Origin: Flaveria trinervia
Taxonomy: Eukaryota > Streptophyta > Magnoliopsida > Asterales > Asteraceae
Assembly: GCA_025506515.1 (NCBI GenBank)
Contig: CM046457.1
Location: 1,601,001-1,665,000 of the forward strand
Direction: 5' to 3'
Length of the DNA stretch: 64,000 nt
Every line of letters begins with the position of its first letter. The first letter of the stretch is position 1. The notes beneath the pieces are model-generated. The model saw nothing but the letters and a program-made list of their open reading frames with translations. It made no database searches and was not told the DNA's origin. A program made the translations under genes and the position numbers. This document shows positions 1 through 13,601 of this stretch, in pieces.

Positions 1-2149
1 TAATAGATAACCTACTCGTAAATTTATAACTTTGTATCACTTTATATGACATATAAATAGTTACAAGTTTTAGTGTGTAATATCATGAAATTTACTCCTA
101 TTATACCTGTTTAAAGTTTTAAATATTTGTACTACATCAATTTCTAATTAAATTTAGAATATGACTATTACATTTAAAATTATTTTAATCTATCTATATC
201 TATACTATTATATAATATAATTTTTTAGACAACATTGTAATTTTAATTATTTTAAAGCACTTAAGAATAATTTTGTTACATTTAATACAAGTGATGATGC
301 ATAAACAACTTGTTATATACAAATTTGTTTCTTTTTATAGTAATGTAGATATGTTTGATATCTCACATTGATCAAATAAAGAAGCAAAATGAGAGTTCAA
401 CGGCTATAAAAAAGGATACATGGACTTGAAAAGAAACAAACTCATGATTTGTACATCTTTTGTTGTGCAAGACTATGAAAAATATCAATTTTGTTGTGCA
501 AGACCATGAAAAATATCAATTTTAGTTAAAATTTTAGTTAAATTTTAAAATGTTAAAATTTAAACTCGGTTCTCTTCGAATCTCTGTTAACATGACACTT
601 GACAGTTAAACTGGTTGTTTTGATCCGGTCTGGTTTTAAATCACATCTTAGCATAACAAGGAATGGTTAGTCAACGATACAAAGTTTTACAAACTTTTAT
701 ACTCTGCTGTGATCTCACACAATATTGCTCAAGTTTAAGATACGCAAGAAACATGTGGTTGCACTTCGTACAAATGTTGATGCATAATTAGTTTTACATT
801 TACAATTTTGTCCCTAATTACTATAGTTAATTTTTCTATCCCATATCGATTGTGTAGAAAAACCAAAGCAATATGTAACCTCTACATGAGGAGCTTTTTT
901 TAAAAATTAAAAAATAAGAGTTTTGTTTCACGTGCATACCTTCTTGTATGTCATTAAACATAAAATCAAATTGGTAAAATGTTTTTTTTTTGTTTTTTGA
1001 AATGGCGGTACCGATAGTTCTCAGTTAAACCCAATTGAACTGGCCGATTTAAATCACTAGTTAGCACAATAAGATAGAGTTAGCTAATGACACAGTCTTA
1101 AAATTATCTATACCCCGCCGTACCGCTCACGTTTCACGTAAGAAAGTAATTAATTGGCTTTTACTATAGGTTTTTGTTTTTGACATTTTAATGTGTTGGT
1201 TGCTTCTTTATGTACATTCTATTAGGCCCTGTCCCATTTTACATATTCTTTGCCATGCTCTTATATTTTTTTATATTTGGGTCTTGTTCTCTTGATTTAG
1301 TGTTCAAGGTAAGTTGAGAATATGTCGGGATTAAAACGAGATTAGTAATTCTGGTCTCATACATAATTATAAACTTCTTCATACACAGTATTATACATGT
1401 ATTTTAAACTTGTGCTATAAAAATTTACATGTTAGGCTTCTAATTACGTAAACCTATTTTCAAATTCACTTCATAAAATTCGAAATATCAAATGCTCGAG
1501 TGCAATTCTAACTAATATTAAAAAGCAACTAAGTTGCTACAATAAAATTCTTATGTTTTTATTTAGCCACGAACTTTTTTACTCTTTGTTTTAACTACTA
1601 TTGCTTTTTGGAATTAGTTTTGGCCACTAACTTTTTTGTTTTTTGTTTTGACCAACTTTTTTACTTTTTGTTTTGACCAACTTTTTTACTTTTTGTTTTG
1701 ACCATTACTCTTATGAATTGCTTATTAATTGTTGACTTATTTGATAATAGGGTAAAGATAACAACAAACGGGGATACATACTTCTATTTTTCTACTTTTC
1801 AAGCTCTAATAGGATGCTATATTCGGAGTCTATGAATTTTTGTATTCATAAACCATGACCATGAAATAACCGGTTTTGATTTTCGTATAAAGTATCTAAT
1901 GTTATCAATCTTTTATATATAATTACGTATATTATCAACGTTAACCTTAACGTACTGTTATGGTACTGCGACGAATCGAACTGATTCAGAGCGAACATCA
2001 TCATTGCAGGTATTGGTATTATCAGAACTAATATCGATATTCACTTTTATGGTTTTCGATGAAATAAGCCGATAATGAACAAAGCCACGTCGTCTAAGAC
2101 TGGGGAAAGCGACAAACTCCCGTGCACGTAGCGCGGGAGAAAACTCTAG
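1..2149. other. Gene-free AT-rich DNA ending in a Helitron 3' terminus
   Basis: No coding potential is visible. Poly-T-rich tandem copies of a unit of about 25 bp (core GACCAACTTTTTTACTTTTT) lie around 1627-1706. The stretch ends in a Helitron-like terminus at 2149. A possible matching Helitron start (TCTATACTATT) lies near 200, but it is AT-rich and not convincing. Confidence 0.4.
2116..2149 (+). mobile_element. Helitron 3' terminus (hairpin plus CTAG)
   Basis: A GC-rich hairpin (CTCCCGTGC, loop, GCGCGGGAG) is followed about 10 bases later by CTAG at 2146-2149 and then a T. This is the classic plant Helitron 3' end: a hairpin, CTRR, and insertion before T. The matching 5' end was not securely found. 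Confidence 0.5.
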
Positions 2150-4275
2150 TTATAACAAAGCTACATCTTAAATGATTTATTTTTTAACTGTTTTAAAATA
2201 CTACTTGTTATATTTTTAAGATTATATAATATAATAATATAGTTGGGTCATCATGGATAACTTACACATGAGATCGTTTTAAATAATGAGATGAGTATCA
2301 CCTACTGTCATATTTTTGTAAACTATAAAAATGCAATTTTAAATTTACAAATTGTGAGAATAATGAAAGTTTGTTGAAATATTAATGTATTAATTATTTA
2401 TCATTTTAATGATTAAAAAATACCATAGTTTGAAGTAAAGCCTATACAACTAATTCAATCTATAAGAAAATATTTGAAGTTTTCGATTAATAATATACTT
2501 TTAGATATTTTTTTTGAACGCCAGTGGATTTTATATTAAAAAAACCAACGGGAGTTTAGTTTTTTTTTTAGCGACAGTAGATTTTATATAGCAAAACCAA
2601 CAAGAAGCTAGACAAGAGAAGTGGACAAACCAAAAAAAAACTTAAAAAAACAACAAAAATTTCAATAACATGATATAATTACTCGAAACTGCATGTTTAG
2701 AAATTTGAATAGCCCCATGGGATTTTTCGGCAGCGAATTTCATACTTTTGGCAGCAACAACAATTATTTAACATTAAAATTAATTAACGCAATGTATGGA
2801 TCTACACCTTATATGTCACGGTCAACGGTTTTATTTGTTAGGTATGGTCAATGGTATAAGGTCAACTATGAAGAAAATTAATTGTTTTAATAATTAAAAA
2901 ATGTTATGATTTTAGAAAAACACCTTAAAATGTGATAGAAAGTCTCAGATATCGGCATATATAGCCAGAAACCACTAGTTATATATACGATTTGCTTAGA
3001 AGGAATTATAGCATTTATATTACCATGTACGCATGTATTATTAGGTTTCAACACAAAAGGATAATCATTGTAACGAGTTATAATTCTTTGAACAACTCGT
3101 GTTACATTTTATTTTTCTTAAAGGGGTTGTTTGCATTAGCAAACGAGAAGTGCGTCTCCTTTGCAACGATTATTTACGAGAATCCGCTTTTGCATCCACG
3201 GGGTTTTTTGCATTTAAGAACCCGTCTTTACACTTGTTAAGTTTTTTTCACGTATGAAAAGGCTTTTTCCATGAATAAAAAGTCTGCTCTCCTTTCCATC
3301 ATATATATCAAACACTTCAACACCATAACAATATATTTTTTAAAAATTTGTATAGTATGTATCATAACTTGAACAATAATATGTCTCGTCTTTACATGTA
3401 AAAGGTTGATTTATTTTACCAATGTTAAAATCAAAATGTCACATATTATCTCACATTTTTTTCCGTCCTTATCCTTCCATGTTATTCTTTCTTCACTGCA
3501 TGTTTTCACAAATCAACATCAAATGACTTGTCATTTTCAGATGGTGTCTTGCAACCTAGGGGTCATTGTTTAGAAAATAATGGGTTGGATTGACGTTGAT
3601 GGTTCGTCGAGTGGTGGTTTGAGGAAGGGTTAATCATTGGTATTCGATGATTTGCCATTTCGAAGTATAGTTTGGGGTGTGTGACATAAGGGCTCTTTAG
3701 GTTCACTAAGTATATGCATTTTATCTATATGAGATTAGTGTAAAGAGTAATAAGGGGTAATAAGGGGTTGTTACATTAAACCCTAACATATAATAAGTAT
3801 TTGTAGATTAATCTAAAGTTTTTTATTTATTATATTTTCCATACTATGATGGTAAGATATTTTTTGGTATTCATGTAATTTGCCTAATATCATTTGGATT
3901 GGTGGCTCGATGACAATAGTTAAAGACTTTTTAAAACCATTTAGGTTTAAAACTGATTAATAATATGTTATTTTAAGGTCTTTAAAATAAATTAATATTG
4001 TTGTTAAAAATGTAATATGCCTTATGGTATTTTAATTTTTGAGGAGTAAACAATGTACTAAATAAGTAAATTTATTTTATAATATTTCTCTATTTCAAAG
4101 TAAATTGAAAAATCTAATAATTTGAAGGTAGCGAAGTGTGTTTAATAGCACACCTTTTTCATTTATTCTCCTTTTCAAAATCCAATAAATATTTTTCATG
4201 GAAATAATATATGAATTAGAACATACGATTTATCTTTCATCCTATTGGATGGTAATGTAATTCTTATTAATGAAA
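2150..4275. other. Intergenic AT-rich DNA, nothing recognisable
   Basis: Short open frames at 2693-2881 and 2992-3240 have AT-driven composition, no recognisable domain and no gene context. I do not call them genes. No RNA gene or clear repeat was recognised. Confidence 0.4.
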
Positions 4276-4310
4276 CTAGATATTAAAACCGCGCGTTGCC
4301 GGGATCTCTT
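4276..4310 (-). mobile_element. Helitron 3' terminus, reverse orientation
   Basis: Read on the minus strand, a GC-rich hairpin (CCCGGCAACGCGCGG) is followed by a short AT stretch, CTAG (4276-4279) and T. This matches a Helitron 3' end. The body would extend to higher coordinates, possibly carrying the higher-GC patch at 4800-5030. Its 5' end was not located. Confidence 0.45.
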
Positions 4311-4587
4311 TTGGGTTTAAGGTATTTTTCAAAAAACTGTGATCATCATGCTGACGCAAGTAAAAATGACTTTGTTAAATAATAAAATAGCTAATGTTTC
4401 AAATGAAACCATTTAAACGTTTAAATATTAGTACACATAAACACATGTTAATGCAAAGAAAACATTTAAAAGTAGCAAAAACTTCATACAAAAAAAAATA
4501 TAAAAAAAACTTTTATAAAAATAAACACAGATCTCACAATTATATATCAAATATATTATTTTAAACATAACCAGTTATAAGTAAATA

Positions 4588-4727
4588 GAAACCATCATCG
4601 CTACAACAACCACCGCAACATTGCCATCGTCACCCACCACCATCACTACAACAACCACCGCGACACCACCACTACAAGAACCATCGTAGCATGACCACTA
4701 CCGCAACCATCGCACCACCACAACTAT
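4588..4727. repeat. Degenerate ACC/CAA trinucleotide-rich tract
   Basis: About 140 bp of imperfect ACC, ACA and CAA triplets lie just inside the putative reverse-oriented Helitron. It is low complexity and does not look like a gene. Confidence 0.5.
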
Positions 4728-4804
4728 AGTCGATAGGAAGAGAGGAATCAAGATTCCAAGTGACGCCCGAGAAGGAATGTTAACTGCTGAAAACATATCT
4801 GAGT

Positions 4805-5026
4805 TAAACGAAGAATGCGACACTGAGGGTTAGGGCCGCTGCCATTGCTCCGGCAGCGGCGGCTTTCGCGATCCAGCCATCCACATATAATCTCAACCGT
4901 TGCATCACAGACTTATACTTTCAGCTTTATCACTTGTACTTTCGTGGTGCGCTTTTGAGAATTGTACCCTATGCTTTGCTGTTGGTACTGTGGCATTGTG
5001 ACCACCGACCAAAACGTTTAATAGGT
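4805..5026 (+). other. Higher-GC patch with a 70-odd codon open frame, no ATG
   Basis: One plus-strand frame is open for roughly 70 codons across a patch clearly richer in GC than its surroundings. It begins with an alanine-rich run and continues with Leu/Tyr/Arg-rich residues, ending in TAG. There is no start codon, no splice context I can defend and no domain I recognise. It could be a host gene fragment carried by a Helitron, or chance. I do not assign a product. Confidence 0.2.
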
Positions 5027-5029
5027 ATT

Positions 5030-8000
5030 ATAATATAGTTGTCAATGTACACTCAATGTAATGATTGATTATGGACGGTTTGTTTTTATCCAACACAGAA
5101 CTTGTCGGTTGTCACGGTTAAATGGTAACATGACTTAAAATTTGAAAGCAAACAAAAATATATTATTATGATAAAATTGTATAATTTTACGATATTTATT
5201 TTTTAATACAAAATGGCCTATTATGTGACTTAAACTAGGGATTTAATTCCTCTCTAAAATCTTATGTAGAATTAATCATTTGTCACATTTATAGTATTTC
5301 GTTCAAGTAAAAATGATAGAGCTATCTTTTACTGGTTTATTTCTTACTTTTAATCTTACTATGTTAGATAACTTTTAAACCATAATATTTGATTTATCTC
5401 ACTCTTTTCTCTCCCGTTTCTCCTTCAAACACAAGGTAGGAGATGACTAACTAACATGTCTACCCCACCACCAATACAAACCATTTAATATAGCAAACGT
5501 TTCAAACTTTTTTCTATGAAGTAAAAATCATTTAAATTTATAGTTCTTACGGTTTATCAAATTTCAAAAGATTGTTTGTTTCTAAACAAAGCCAATCTTA
5601 AATTTAATGATTATACTTGCATGTTATCTTCTATCTTCCTCGATCAAAAAATAAGAGTAGACAAGGGCTAAATCAACAACGCTAAAATAAACTATATCAA
5701 ATAATAATGTGTTTTATAAGTGTTCTATTAAGCCATTGAACTTCTCCCGTCTAAAAAAATCACTAAACTTTCACACGCGCTCTGATGTTATGAAATGTGA
5801 TATATATTACATGTTGCAAAACATGACATGTTAGGTTTTTTTTAATCTTCAAATTTAGAAGCAGACATGATTAAGAACTTAATATACATGTTATTTTTGT
5901 AATTTGGTATTCAGAAAAATATATCATATTTCATAATAAAAATGGTTCTTCTAATAAAATGTTCTGTAAATCTCGCTACTTATTTTAGATTTATCTCTTT
6001 CATCTAATGAGCGTACGTGAATATTTTATAATTCGTATAATTTAAAATCATTAAATGTTGATAATAACATGAAACAGAATGAGCAACGCTGCTGAATGGG
6101 GCCCATATGTCACAAAATTCAAAATAATTATTCCATGACGTATCATGCATGTGACCACGATACTATAATTTCTAATTCTTTAAGTTTATTAAAAAAGCAT
6201 CTCAATTTATTTGTTGTTGTTTATAAGTCATATTTAAATCTTTGTTGTTACTTGTGTATATTTTAGTTCCCAAGTTAGGATAACCCCGTGGTCTATATAA
6301 CTAGTAAGCTTATCTGATTTATTAGATGAACAAGTTATACAAATGTAACAAATCGTCTTTAAGTTATCCATCATAGCTGATTCAACATTTTGGCATTTAA
6401 TAAAGTATACAATGTGCTTACGGTTGATTTTATATGTTTGAAAGTTGTATCTTATATACAACTTCACAACACACTAGGAGAATGCAAGGGATATAATAAA
6501 AAAAACAAAACATCCCTACAAAATGATTTTAAAAAGTGAAAAATTTGAAAAAATCTAGTAATTTCAATTTTTAAAACCCAGGATGACTCCCTCTCCTTTA
6601 AATAACCTACCAGACAAAGCTCGTAACGTTGGTTGTGAACATGTCTGCAACATGCATATGTTACATTATCACACAAATAACTTGCGTATTTATAAACATG
6701 TTTTTATCCTAAACATTGTTATTTTACCTAATAAGCATTCACATTAGCTTTCCTATTCACATTCTTATATTTACATTAAAAACACTAACTTTTTTACTTT
6801 ATTTTTCGATTAAATAATACTTTTATATATTATTATTATTATTTTTTCTTTCTTCTTTAGTCATTTTCTAACAATCACTTTTAAAAAATATTAAAATTTA
6901 TAGAGTTGTATCGTGTCTTCTCAAATACGAAAATCATGGTATAGTCCCTATAAATTATATATATTACTAAGTACTAACTTGTTTGCATCAAGGTTGGTAC
7001 TTTAAGCTTAAGAGGTTGTATCCACTTTTGGAGTATTTTATCTTTAATTTTTTTTACTTTTAATCACAACATTTTTGCGTCTTTTACAAATTAACCTTTA
7101 TAAAATTTCACTTTCAACTTTTATCCTTATACTTTTTATATTTCACAAGGCTTTTTTACATTTCGGCCTAAATTTTACGAATTAACACACTGCAACGTGC
7201 GCATGCGATTTTAGGTTTACATTTATTTTTCCCCTTTAACGGTCTGTCACAACACGCAAGTCCTGAATCAACTTAGTTATTTTTTAATGTTTTATGTTTC
7301 ACGTGCGTAGTTTGACGTATTTACGTCTAATTTATGTTGATTTTATAAGTTTTGTTTTTATTTCTTTTTTAATACTATTTTTTTGTGTTAGTGATTGCTA
7401 AAAGTAATATAACATTATTGTTATATAGTATGGTCTTATAACACCAACCCTTCATCGTTTTACGAGGGGCTTGATTTATATCATTCACTTAATCCTTACA
7501 ATATAAAACACACTAATAATCTATTAAAAACAAAAAATGTACAAAAACGGAAACAGTAAAAATGACAAAAAGCAAAAAGTGTTTCAAATAAACATTTGGT
7601 TCATTAAAACAAAGTACCAATATTCAGAACGTACGATATCGCATCCGTCCTTCAATGACGGTGTAAAGTTCGAAATCAAATACACACATTACTTTCTCTC
7701 TCTATATCTATATGACTATATCTGTATCTACATCCATCATCCATACATCCATACATGACTATAATATTAACGTGCATACATTCGCCGGTGATTCCGGCGG
7801 CAGATCGACACCGTAACGGCATCGAACGGTGGTTCGAGGTAACCCTAATTCTCCACTCCAAATTCATCATGCACCTGATCCCAAATCTCACCATTCAATG
7901 TTTATTTCTTCGAGATAATGATATTATACATGTGTGATGCAAGCAAGTTGTGAGTTGTAAGTTTGCTATGAAATCGTTCGTCAATTTTCTCTCTGTAATT

Positions 8001-8095
8001 CGATGAATTGAAGTTATGTCTCTCTGTAATTGGTTAATTTTAACTAGTGTAGTTAATTTGATGTGAATTGTGTTGATTAACGCGTGATGTGTATG
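5030..8095. other. Intergenic DNA and probable promoter/5' leader of the QUA2-like gene
   Basis: 5030-7500 is AT-rich with no supported gene; the open frames there are short and lack domains. From about 7780 the sequence becomes more mixed (the GC-containing stretch at 7780-7900), as expected of a transcribed leader, but I cannot place a transcription start. A stretch near 7165-7210 resembles the last 40 bases of the window (both contain AATTAACACAC or GAGTTAACACAC followed by GCAAC), so it is probably an interspersed repeat. Confidence 0.3.
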
Positions 8096-8145
8096 AGAGA
8101 GAAAAGATAGATAGAGAGAGAAAGATAGATAGAGAGAGAGAGAGA
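8096..8145. repeat. GA/GATA microsatellite upstream of the QUA2-like gene
   Basis: About 50 bp of alternating GA and GATA units on the plus strand, roughly 850 bp upstream of the start codon. GA/CT tracts in plant 5' leaders can bind GAGA-binding (BBR/BPC) factors. That role here is inference only. Confidence 0.6.
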
Positions 8146-8985
8146 ATGTCAATTTCCGCGTTTAATTTCGTATTATCCGTCAATTTTACACATCGATGAT
8201 CTGCCACTATCCATTGCGTGTTTCAGTGTGAATCTGTACATATACATACAAATATGTTATATATGTATATATATGTGTATAGTATGTATTTATATATGTA
8301 TTTATATATGCATATATGTCTTCTCTCACATCTTTCACTCTATCTCTATCTCCTTGTTAGTATATAGTTCAAGTGAGTAGCATTCACAATCAACCTTTCT
8401 CGTGATTGGGGCGATTCACAAGGTCAGTTATCACTATTATTCTCCTTAATCTACTCAACTTCTGCATAATCAGTGTAAGGATGCAAAATAAGTGGGAGGT
8501 TGCAGGATGAAATGATGGAAGATTGCAGAAGAACTGGCTGAATATCCCAATTTTGGTTGAATTTCTTGCATCTAATCAAGGTATTGAGGTAAGACTGTAA
8601 GAGTTTTGTTTTTGGTTTTTTGTTTTCCAATTCTACTGTTTTTTGTTGTTTTCTTCTTGCTTTTAGTGGATTTCTTTCCCATGTATGTGATCTTTGTTAC
8701 ATCTGAGGTTTTTTGTTCTTTTTTCATTTCGGGGGTTTGTGATCATCTATATGAAACTGAATTATACTTGATATCACTATTCTGAGCTTAAGCACTTGTG
8801 TTTAAATGAATAAAGGGTATGCTAATATGCTTTGGATTTGATGGATCTTGTTGACTGGCTAATTACATGAACAGATCTTGCTATGAGCATCTTTAGTCAT
8901 TTGCAACTTATTTATAACGTTTCTTCTGAAATTTAGGGATTTTGTGAAATTGTGGTGTTTATGTGATATTTTTGAATGTAGGAGA

Positions 8986-11900
8986 ATGTCACGGCCACTT
9001 CATAGAGGTTCTTCCGGTGGGGCTAGGCTTTCAGGCAACATTCAAGATTTCTTGGAAGACTCTCAGATGAAAGTTAAACCAGAAAAAGAAGATTTTGATA
9101 AAAATCGATTATCCCCTGATCATAGATCTTCATGGAATCCATTTCAATTTATGTTTACAATTTGTTCACCATCCAAACAAAGTGTTTCTGAAAATGGTTT
9201 TATTGTTCCTGATTCATTCAGTCCTGTATCTTCAAGAAAACGATATAAACTTATTTTATTTTTACTTAAGTTCAGTTTATTTGTTATCGTAATTCTTGCA
9301 CTTACGGGGTCGTTTTGGTGGACAATGTCACTAACAAGTGCTTCTAGAAATCCCACATTTCGTGGGTACAGAAGGCTTCAAGAGCAACTGGTTTCAGATT
9401 TGTGGGACATTGGGGAACTCTCACTTGGTGCTTCTAGAATAAAAGAAACAGAATTTTGTTCTCTAGAGTCTGAAAATTACATACCCTGTTTCAATATAAG
9501 TGAAAACATTGAATTGCGTTTGACCGAAGGTCAAGAACGAGACCGCCACTGCGGGCCCACTTCAAAACAGAATTGCTTAGTTCTTGCTCCTTCTGGATAC
9601 AAGATTCCACATAGATGGCCTACTGGAAGAGATGTTATCTGGATTGATAATGTTAAAATTAATGCACAAGAGGTACTTTCTTCAGGAAGTCTAACAAGAA
9701 GGTGGGTTTTAAATTATTCGTAGATAAAACAATTTGAAAAAAGATATTGAATTCAATCTTTATTATGTGTTATTTAATCGATGTGGATGCAGAATGATGC
9801 TGTTAGATGAAGACCAGATTTCATTTAGTTTTGCATCTTCTATGGTTGATGATAGTATTGAAGATTATTCACATCAGATTGCAGAAATGATCGGTTTAAG
9901 AAATGAATCTTACCTTGTACAAGCTGGGGTAAGTGAATATTACCTTGTTGAAATCACAGTGGATGTCTAAATATGATACAACTTGTTATTATATCTTGCA
10001 TGGCTTTACACATACATTATGCTAATCATGGTTAATGCATACATAAGCCACCCAAGTAAAGCCACATAAATATTAAGACAACTTTTGAGGTAGACACGTA
10101 TCCTTTTATTTTGCAGATTCCAGCAAAAAAAATTGCCCAAACAAAATAGCTCAAAATTTAAAGCTTTTGTCACTTCAAAAGTTGTATAAATGACAAAAGT
10201 TCCAAGGCATATACTCAAATAAGTTTTGACAATCCATCAGAAGTTGATTCTTTTAAGTAGATTTAGGGCAATCTTTGTCATTTTACAACGTTGAATATAG
10301 TGAAAGCAAATTCTTAGGCATTTTTGTCAATTTACATTTTTGTGGCAAGTTTTTGTAGATTTAGGTAGCCTCTAAAAATTGTTTTGGTAGCCTCTCCAAT
10401 TGTTTAATAGTTAGGTGCCTTAGGTAGGGGCAAGTTTTTGTCAAACCACGTTGTTGCATTATCCCAACAATTAATGATACATTAAATTTATGTTCTTATA
10501 AATTTCTGCAATGTTTTTATCAGGTGAGAATGGTATTGGATATAGGTTGTGGTTTTGGTAGCTTAGGAGCACATTTCTTTCAAAATCAACTGTTGACTAT
10601 GTGTATAGCAAACTACGAGTCTTCAGGGAGTCAAGTCGAAATAACTCTTGAAAGAGGTCTTCCTGCAATGGCTGCTTCTTTTACTGCTAAAAAGTTACCG
10701 TTCCCATCACTTTCTTTTGACATGGTACACAGTGCATGGGATGGGATTGCCTGGAATCAGAAAGGTACCACTTTTGTTCGCTAAAATCTCAATTTGATTT
10801 ACATATTAAAGACTTTCAGATTTTGGGTACTGCTTATGTGGTGTGAGGATATTGAATACGTGACCATGGGTCATGTCTTAGTTGATTGGAGGCTATATGA
10901 AAGTGAGATAAAACATATCATTTTAGAAGTTTATAATTTTCGCACAAACACGCACATATTAGATAACTACAGATGGATTGAGAACACAGCAAAGTTGTTG
11001 CATATGGTAACTTTGATTTATTGTGATTTTTGAATATCTACAGTCAAAATAAACAGATTTGTTAGATTTTTATTAGATTTATATTTTTAATTGTTAGACG
11101 TTTTGTTAGATTTATAATACGCCAAAACTAACCTATTATAGAATACATTTGTAGCTTATATTATACACTTGCATTAAATTTCATCTGTAAACTCCTTTAA
11201 ACTGAACAAATCCTCATCTTTTGTCAAATGTTGTAGACGGTATACATTTAATAGAAGTCGATCGAGTTCTTAGGCCTGGTGGATACTTTGTTTGGACCTC
11301 TCCGGTTGCAAATACACAGACTTCTGTTCGAAACAAAGATAATTCAAAAATAGGGGATTTTGTGCGTAATTTTGCAAAAGATCTCTGCTGGATTTAATGT
11401 CACAGCAAGACAAAACTGTTGTATGGAAGAAGCCAAGTAATAAAGATTGTTATGCTTCTAGGTAAGATCACATCCATATATACAATAAACTTGTTACCAT
11501 TCCTCTTTCAAATTTGTTTTCTTTTATGTTTACGGCTAGTATCTATATTTTCTAGGAGTAAGGGAATCGGTCATCCCATATTTATTTCTTGCGTACCCTG
11601 AAATTTATTTTGTAGTATAAAAGTTTAACTTTAGCACAGCCTGTGTAAAAAGCTATAAGTGTATACCCTGCTTTGAATTCCTGGATTTCTACTTATAGGA
11701 CTTGCAAAAAGAATGATAATGTTAAGATATTCAAAGCAAACAAGACAAAACGCTCATGACTCATGAGTGATATTTATCTTGTTGTGAACTATATAGGAGC
11801 CATGGATCTGGTCCTTGGGTATGCAAAGTGGGCCGTGACGTTGAATCACCATATTATCATCCACTAGAGGCATGCATTGGAGGAACTCACAGTCGCCGGT

Positions 11901-13601
11901 GGATTCCAATAGAAGAAAGACCAAAATGGCCTTCTAGAGCCACATTGAGTTCCAAGGAACTTGCCGTTCATGGTAAAAAAAGTTCTTACTTTTTGATGAA
12001 ACCGTAGTTTGAATATTATTATTTGAATTCTGAGGTTAATTGCATATAAAAAGGTAAGCAATTTCGTCCTACTGTAGTATAAGTTATCTATAAGAATAAT
12101 TTGATTATTATTATTATTATTATCAGGTGTACTTTTTGATGACTTTATTGAAGATGATCTCAACTGGAAATCCGCAGTCAGAAATTATTGGTCTCTTCTC
12201 TCCCCACTTATATTTTCAGACCATCCGAAACGACCTGGAATTGAGGACCCAATCCCACCTTATAACATGGTCAGAAATGTGTTGGACATGAATGCTCATT
12301 TTGGTGGTTTTAATTCTGCCTTGTTAGAAGCTGGGAAATCTATATGGGTCATGAATGTTGTCCCCACCAGTGGTCCCAACCACCTTCCCCTTATCTTAGA
12401 CCGAGGGTTTCTTGGCGTATTACATGATTGGTATGTACTCTTTCTTTTCGACCTCTTTCATTGTTGCATTTTAGTAGAGTTGATTTTTGACCAATTTACT
12501 TACAAATGGGCCTGATTTGGGTAGAGGGGATTTTCGACCCGTTCCCACCTTAAAGGATGTATATATTATTCTGAAATGTAGAAGAATATATATGAAACTA
12601 ACCAAAATTATTAGTTATACATAATTGAATGTAAAACTGTGGAAGTGTTTGCTGGCCCATTTTGACCCATACTGAGAAATTAACATTTCAACCTGACCTT
12701 GTAGGTGTGAAGCATTTCCAACATATCGAGAACTTATGATTTGGTTCATGGTGAAGGCTTTTTATCACTAGAAACTGCAAAGCAACGTCATTGCAGTATG
12801 CTGGATGTATTCTTTGAGATAGACCGGTTACTCCGCCCCGAGGTATTCTAATAATATGTCAATACACAAGAAAATTCTTTTTTAAGTTTGAACTTTCTTT
12901 TCTATAATTTCATGTTTAAACTTTAAAGATATTAGTAAATATCATATACATATTCATTGAAGTGACAACTTAGATGTCACATTTGCATTTTTTGCAAAAT
13001 CAGCAAAGGTAACATCTTTAATTAATTGTAAGTGGTTTATATTTCATGCAATTTGCCCTATTAATAAAGTAGCTAATCATTGCATATTAACCTGAGCACA
13101 TGCTACATTGCACAATAAACATAATTTGTTGCTATATCACCTGCAGCTATATTATTTTGCCAACTAATAGACCAAACCACCCTAGATGGGTTGGGCTTAC
13201 TTTATAATTATGCACATAATACTGAAATTATCTATCTAAGATAGCAAGCAAATGACGAAATTTAGGCCCAATAGTTAGTCCAAAATGGCGATTTGAAGTT
13301 TGCGCTTTTTTATCGCATATTTATCCCATATTCTCTTTTGTCCATATGAGTCAGCTACTTGAGTTATTTGTTCGTGTGTATATATGTTAAAATGGTGAAT
13401 GTTCTTTTAACAATCAATGAAAATGAATTGCAGGGTTGGGTGATACTACGTGATACATCATCTCTAATCGAAGCAGCAAGGACCATCACTACAAGATTAA
13501 AATGGGAAGCTCGAGTTGTAGAAATCGAGAGCAACAGTGATGAAAAACTCCTTGTTTGCCAAAAACCGTTGATAAAAAGACGGTCAAACCCGTCTTTATA
13601 A
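8986..13601 (+). CDS. QUA2: QUASIMODO2-like pectin methyltransferase, frame broken twice
   Basis: Golgi type II membrane methyltransferase; QUA2/TSD2 of Arabidopsis is required for homogalacturonan and cell adhesion. Exons by splice sites: 8986-9701, 9793-9928, 10524-10764, 11237-11461, 11797-11972, 12127-12430, 12705-12842, 13434-13601. With both frames repaired it would be about 701 residues, close to Arabidopsis QUA2 (about 684). The N-terminal tail is cytosolic, with a membrane anchor at about residues 85-108 (LILFLLKFSLFVIVILAL) and then RRLQEQLVSDLWDIGE. The SAM motif LDIGCGFGSLGAH, a DRVLRPGGYFVW motif and a C-terminal RNVLDMNAHFGG domain follow. The start ATG lies 5 bases after an acceptor (TGAATGTAG), implying a 5'-UTR intron. 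Breaks: one T missing near 11393-11395, giving TAA at 11395-11397, and one A missing near 12730. The usual HC-x-RCG-I-x-W motif reads HSAWDGIAW. It may be a decaying gene or carry assembly errors. Confidence 0.9.
11391..11397 (+). other. Frameshift 1 in the QUA2-like gene (T-run one short)
   Basis: After the conserved KDLCW the frame reads ATT TAA. Adding one T gives Leu-Met-Ser-Gln-Gln-Asp-Lys-Thr-Val-Val-Trp, which matches the family, and restores the phase needed by the next exon. Exon 4 is 225 bp where splice phases demand 226. Confidence 0.85.
12728..12734 (+). other. Frameshift 2 in the QUA2-like gene (A-run one short)
   Basis: After CEAFPTYR the family expects an aromatic Tyr-Asp-Leu-Val-His. 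The sequence CGAGAACTTATGAT gives it only if one A is added. Exon 7 is 138 bp where phases demand 139. Without the extra base a stop follows within about 15 codons. Confidence 0.85.
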
